A DNA stretch of 14,052 nt from Deltaproteobacteria bacterium (GTDB taxonomy: Bacteria > Desulfobacterota > Syntrophia > Syntrophales > UBA5619), in contig JAMDBG010000008.1 in the NCBI GenBank assembly GCA_023487865.1, positions 9,128 to 23,179 of the forward strand. The letters are read 5' to 3'. The position numbers and the translations under genes were made by a program. Under the pieces are notes generated by a model, which saw only the letters and a program-made list of their open reading frames with translations, did no database searches and was not told the DNA's origin. This document shows positions 12,981-14,052 of this stretch, one piece after another; the stretch's first letter is position 1, and every line of letters begins with the position of its first letter.

Positions 12981-14052
12981 ATGGGCTCAACTGCATCGAC
13001 AAAAAGAGAGATCAGTTGCAGGATCACACGCACTTTGATCATGTATGTCCGGGAAATGAAAGGTTCGCTCGGAAACCTCCTGGACGGCCTTGAGCTCGAC
13101 GAAAAATATCTCACCGATACGAACAATTGGATTTCCCACGAATTTCTGCAAGTCCTCTATGCACGGATGTCGGACATTCTCGGGGATAAATACCCTGTGT
13201 ACAAAATGGCCCTGGCAACCAAGCGATATGAGTCCCTGGGCCTTCTGGATTGGATTGGCCGGCTTCTGGGGACTCCGAAATTGATCTATACGCAGGCCCC
13301 CAAGTACAACAGGTTTCTCAAGGCCAACGGAGACGTGTACATCCACGATTCGGGAGATTCCTGGGTGGTTTTGGAAGACCGATATCATTGCAGCTCCCAG
13401 AAAACCCGCCATGACTGCGACTATACCCGGGGCGTCATTGCCGGCATACCGACCGTGTTCGATATGCCCCTGGCCCAAGTGGAGGAGATCGAATGCCAGG
13501 TGACGCCGGAGGCGTACGGCAAGAGAATCTGGCCCGACAAACCTGCATACGGCAGTAAAGGGTGTCTCTACCGGATCCAGTGGGATCCCCGGGAGAGGCC
13601 TTCTCTCTGGCGGCGCGTCTTTCAGCAGTACAGGGTCTACCGGAAGGCCATCAACGATCTTCAGGAGACCAACCAGGCCATCCAGGAAAAATATGATGAA
13701 GTAAGAAAGCTGGCGCTCGAGCTGGCGAAGGCCAATCGGGAACTAACCGAATCAAAGCGGCAGCTGGAAAACTATACGACTGAATTGAGGAATTCGGAGC
13801 TCAGATACAGGCTGCTGGCGGAAAATGTCACCGATACAATCTGGACGATGAGTCTGGCTCCTTTACGCTTCACCTATATCAGCCCTTCGGTTGAGCGTAT
13901 GCGGGGCTATTCCGTGGAGGAGGCCATGTCATTGTCTCTGGAAGAGACATTGACACCGGAATCCTTGGAAAATGTGGCAAAAACACTGGAGGAGGAAATT
14001 GTCAGAGAGGCCGCCGGAAATATTGATCCGAACAGAGCGAAGACCATTGAAG
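12981..14052 (+). CDS. PAS-domain sensor protein, probable histidine kinase; 3' end outside window
   Basis: The frame is open from ATG 12981 to the right edge, giving 357 residues. Residues 8-205 form an N-terminal domain (EISCRIT, LTDTNNWISHEFL, KLIYTQAPKYNR, DCDYTRGVIAGIPTVFDMP, EEIECQV) that I associate with deltaproteobacterial PAS kinases. Its end, with C146, C172 and C195 around GVIAG, resembles a V4R-type small-ligand or metal-binding domain, but this is tentative. Residues 222-275 are a heptad-like coiled coil, and a PAS domain starts at about residue 275 (RYRLLAENVTDTIW, FTYISPSVERMRGYSVEEA). No transmembrane segment is visible, so it should be a cytoplasmic sensor. The kinase domain is presumed beyond the edge; a diguanylate cyclase is possible. 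The frame continues upstream to a stop at 12840-12842 without another ATG. The ribosome binding site is weak. Confidence 0.82.
   Translation, partial: MGSTASTKREISCRITRTLIMYVREMKGSLGNLLDGLELDEKYLTDTNNWISHEFLQVLYARMSDILGDKYPVYKMALATKRYESLGLLDWIGRLLGTPKLIYTQAPKYNRFLKANGDVYIHDSGDSWVVLEDRYHCSSQKTRHDCDYTRGVIAGIPTVFDMPLAQVEEIECQVTPEAYGKRIWPDKPAYGSKGCLYRIQWDPRERPSLWRRVFQQYRVYRKAINDLQETNQAIQEKYDEVRKLALELAKANRELTESKRQLENYTTELRNSELRYRLLAENVTDTIWTMSLAPLRFTYISPSVERMRGYSVEEAMSLSLEETLTPESLENVAKTLEEEIVREAAGNIDPNRAKTIE

Noticed and set aside
1..14052. CRISPR array, tRNA, rRNA, integrase or transposase
   Set aside because: I looked for regularly spaced repeats, tRNA-like cloverleaf arms and recombinase motifs and found none that hold up. 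The only repeats are the short ones listed.

Overview
The window looks like chromosomal DNA from a strictly anaerobic bacterium, most likely a Desulfobacterota (Deltaproteobacteria) lineage of the syntrophic or sulfate-reducing kind. The reasons are Wood-Ljungdahl (acetyl-CoA synthase) genes of bacterial type, a class III anaerobic ribonucleotide reductase, a DUF3786 protein, and a PAS sensor kinase whose N-terminal domain I associate with that group. The taxonomic call is inference. Genes are GC-rich, while several intergenic stretches are AT-rich and contain gene debris.

Region 1 (1-3891, + strand) is the 3' part of an acetyl-CoA synthase operon. It holds the C-terminal third of acsB (A-cluster domain, all ligands present), acsC (large subunit of the corrinoid iron-sulfur protein), acsE (methyl-H4folate:corrinoid methyltransferase), a DUF3786 protein and a small Cys-rich zinc-ribbon protein. 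AcsE moves the methyl group from methyltetrahydrofolate to the corrinoid on AcsC/AcsD, and AcsB joins it with CO and CoA. The small subunit gene acsD is not found between acsC and acsE.

Region 2 (3892-6262) is accessory or decaying DNA. It contains an AT-rich gap, an internally deleted cardiolipin-synthase/phospholipase-D pseudogene with a strong terminator, a Tat-exported metallo-beta-lactamase-fold hydrolase (- strand) whose leader contains a terminator-like hairpin with a duplicated 3' arm, and remnants that resemble a DUF1499 gene and a ferredoxin.

Region 3 (6263-9786, + strand) is a two-gene unit of nucleotide metabolism. A COG1078/SAMHD1-type HD phosphohydrolase is followed 2 nt later by an NrdD-family class III ribonucleotide reductase. 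The NrdD protein has Gln where the radical-bearing glycine is expected, and no nrdG activase gene follows.

Region 4 (9787-12588) has a convergent gap and then, on the - strand, a glyoxylate-carboligase-like ThDP enzyme and an IclR-family regulator that overlap by 13 nt. The regulator is first in the operon. Its promoter has perfect -35 and -10 hexamers, and two tandem IclR-type operators lie at and downstream of the predicted transcription start, so autoregulation is likely. The enzyme has Glu51 at the position where E. coli Gcl has its unusual Val51.

Region 5 (12589-14052) contains an AT-rich spacer with a perfect 22-bp inverted repeat and then the first 357 codons of a PAS-domain sensor protein that runs off the right edge.
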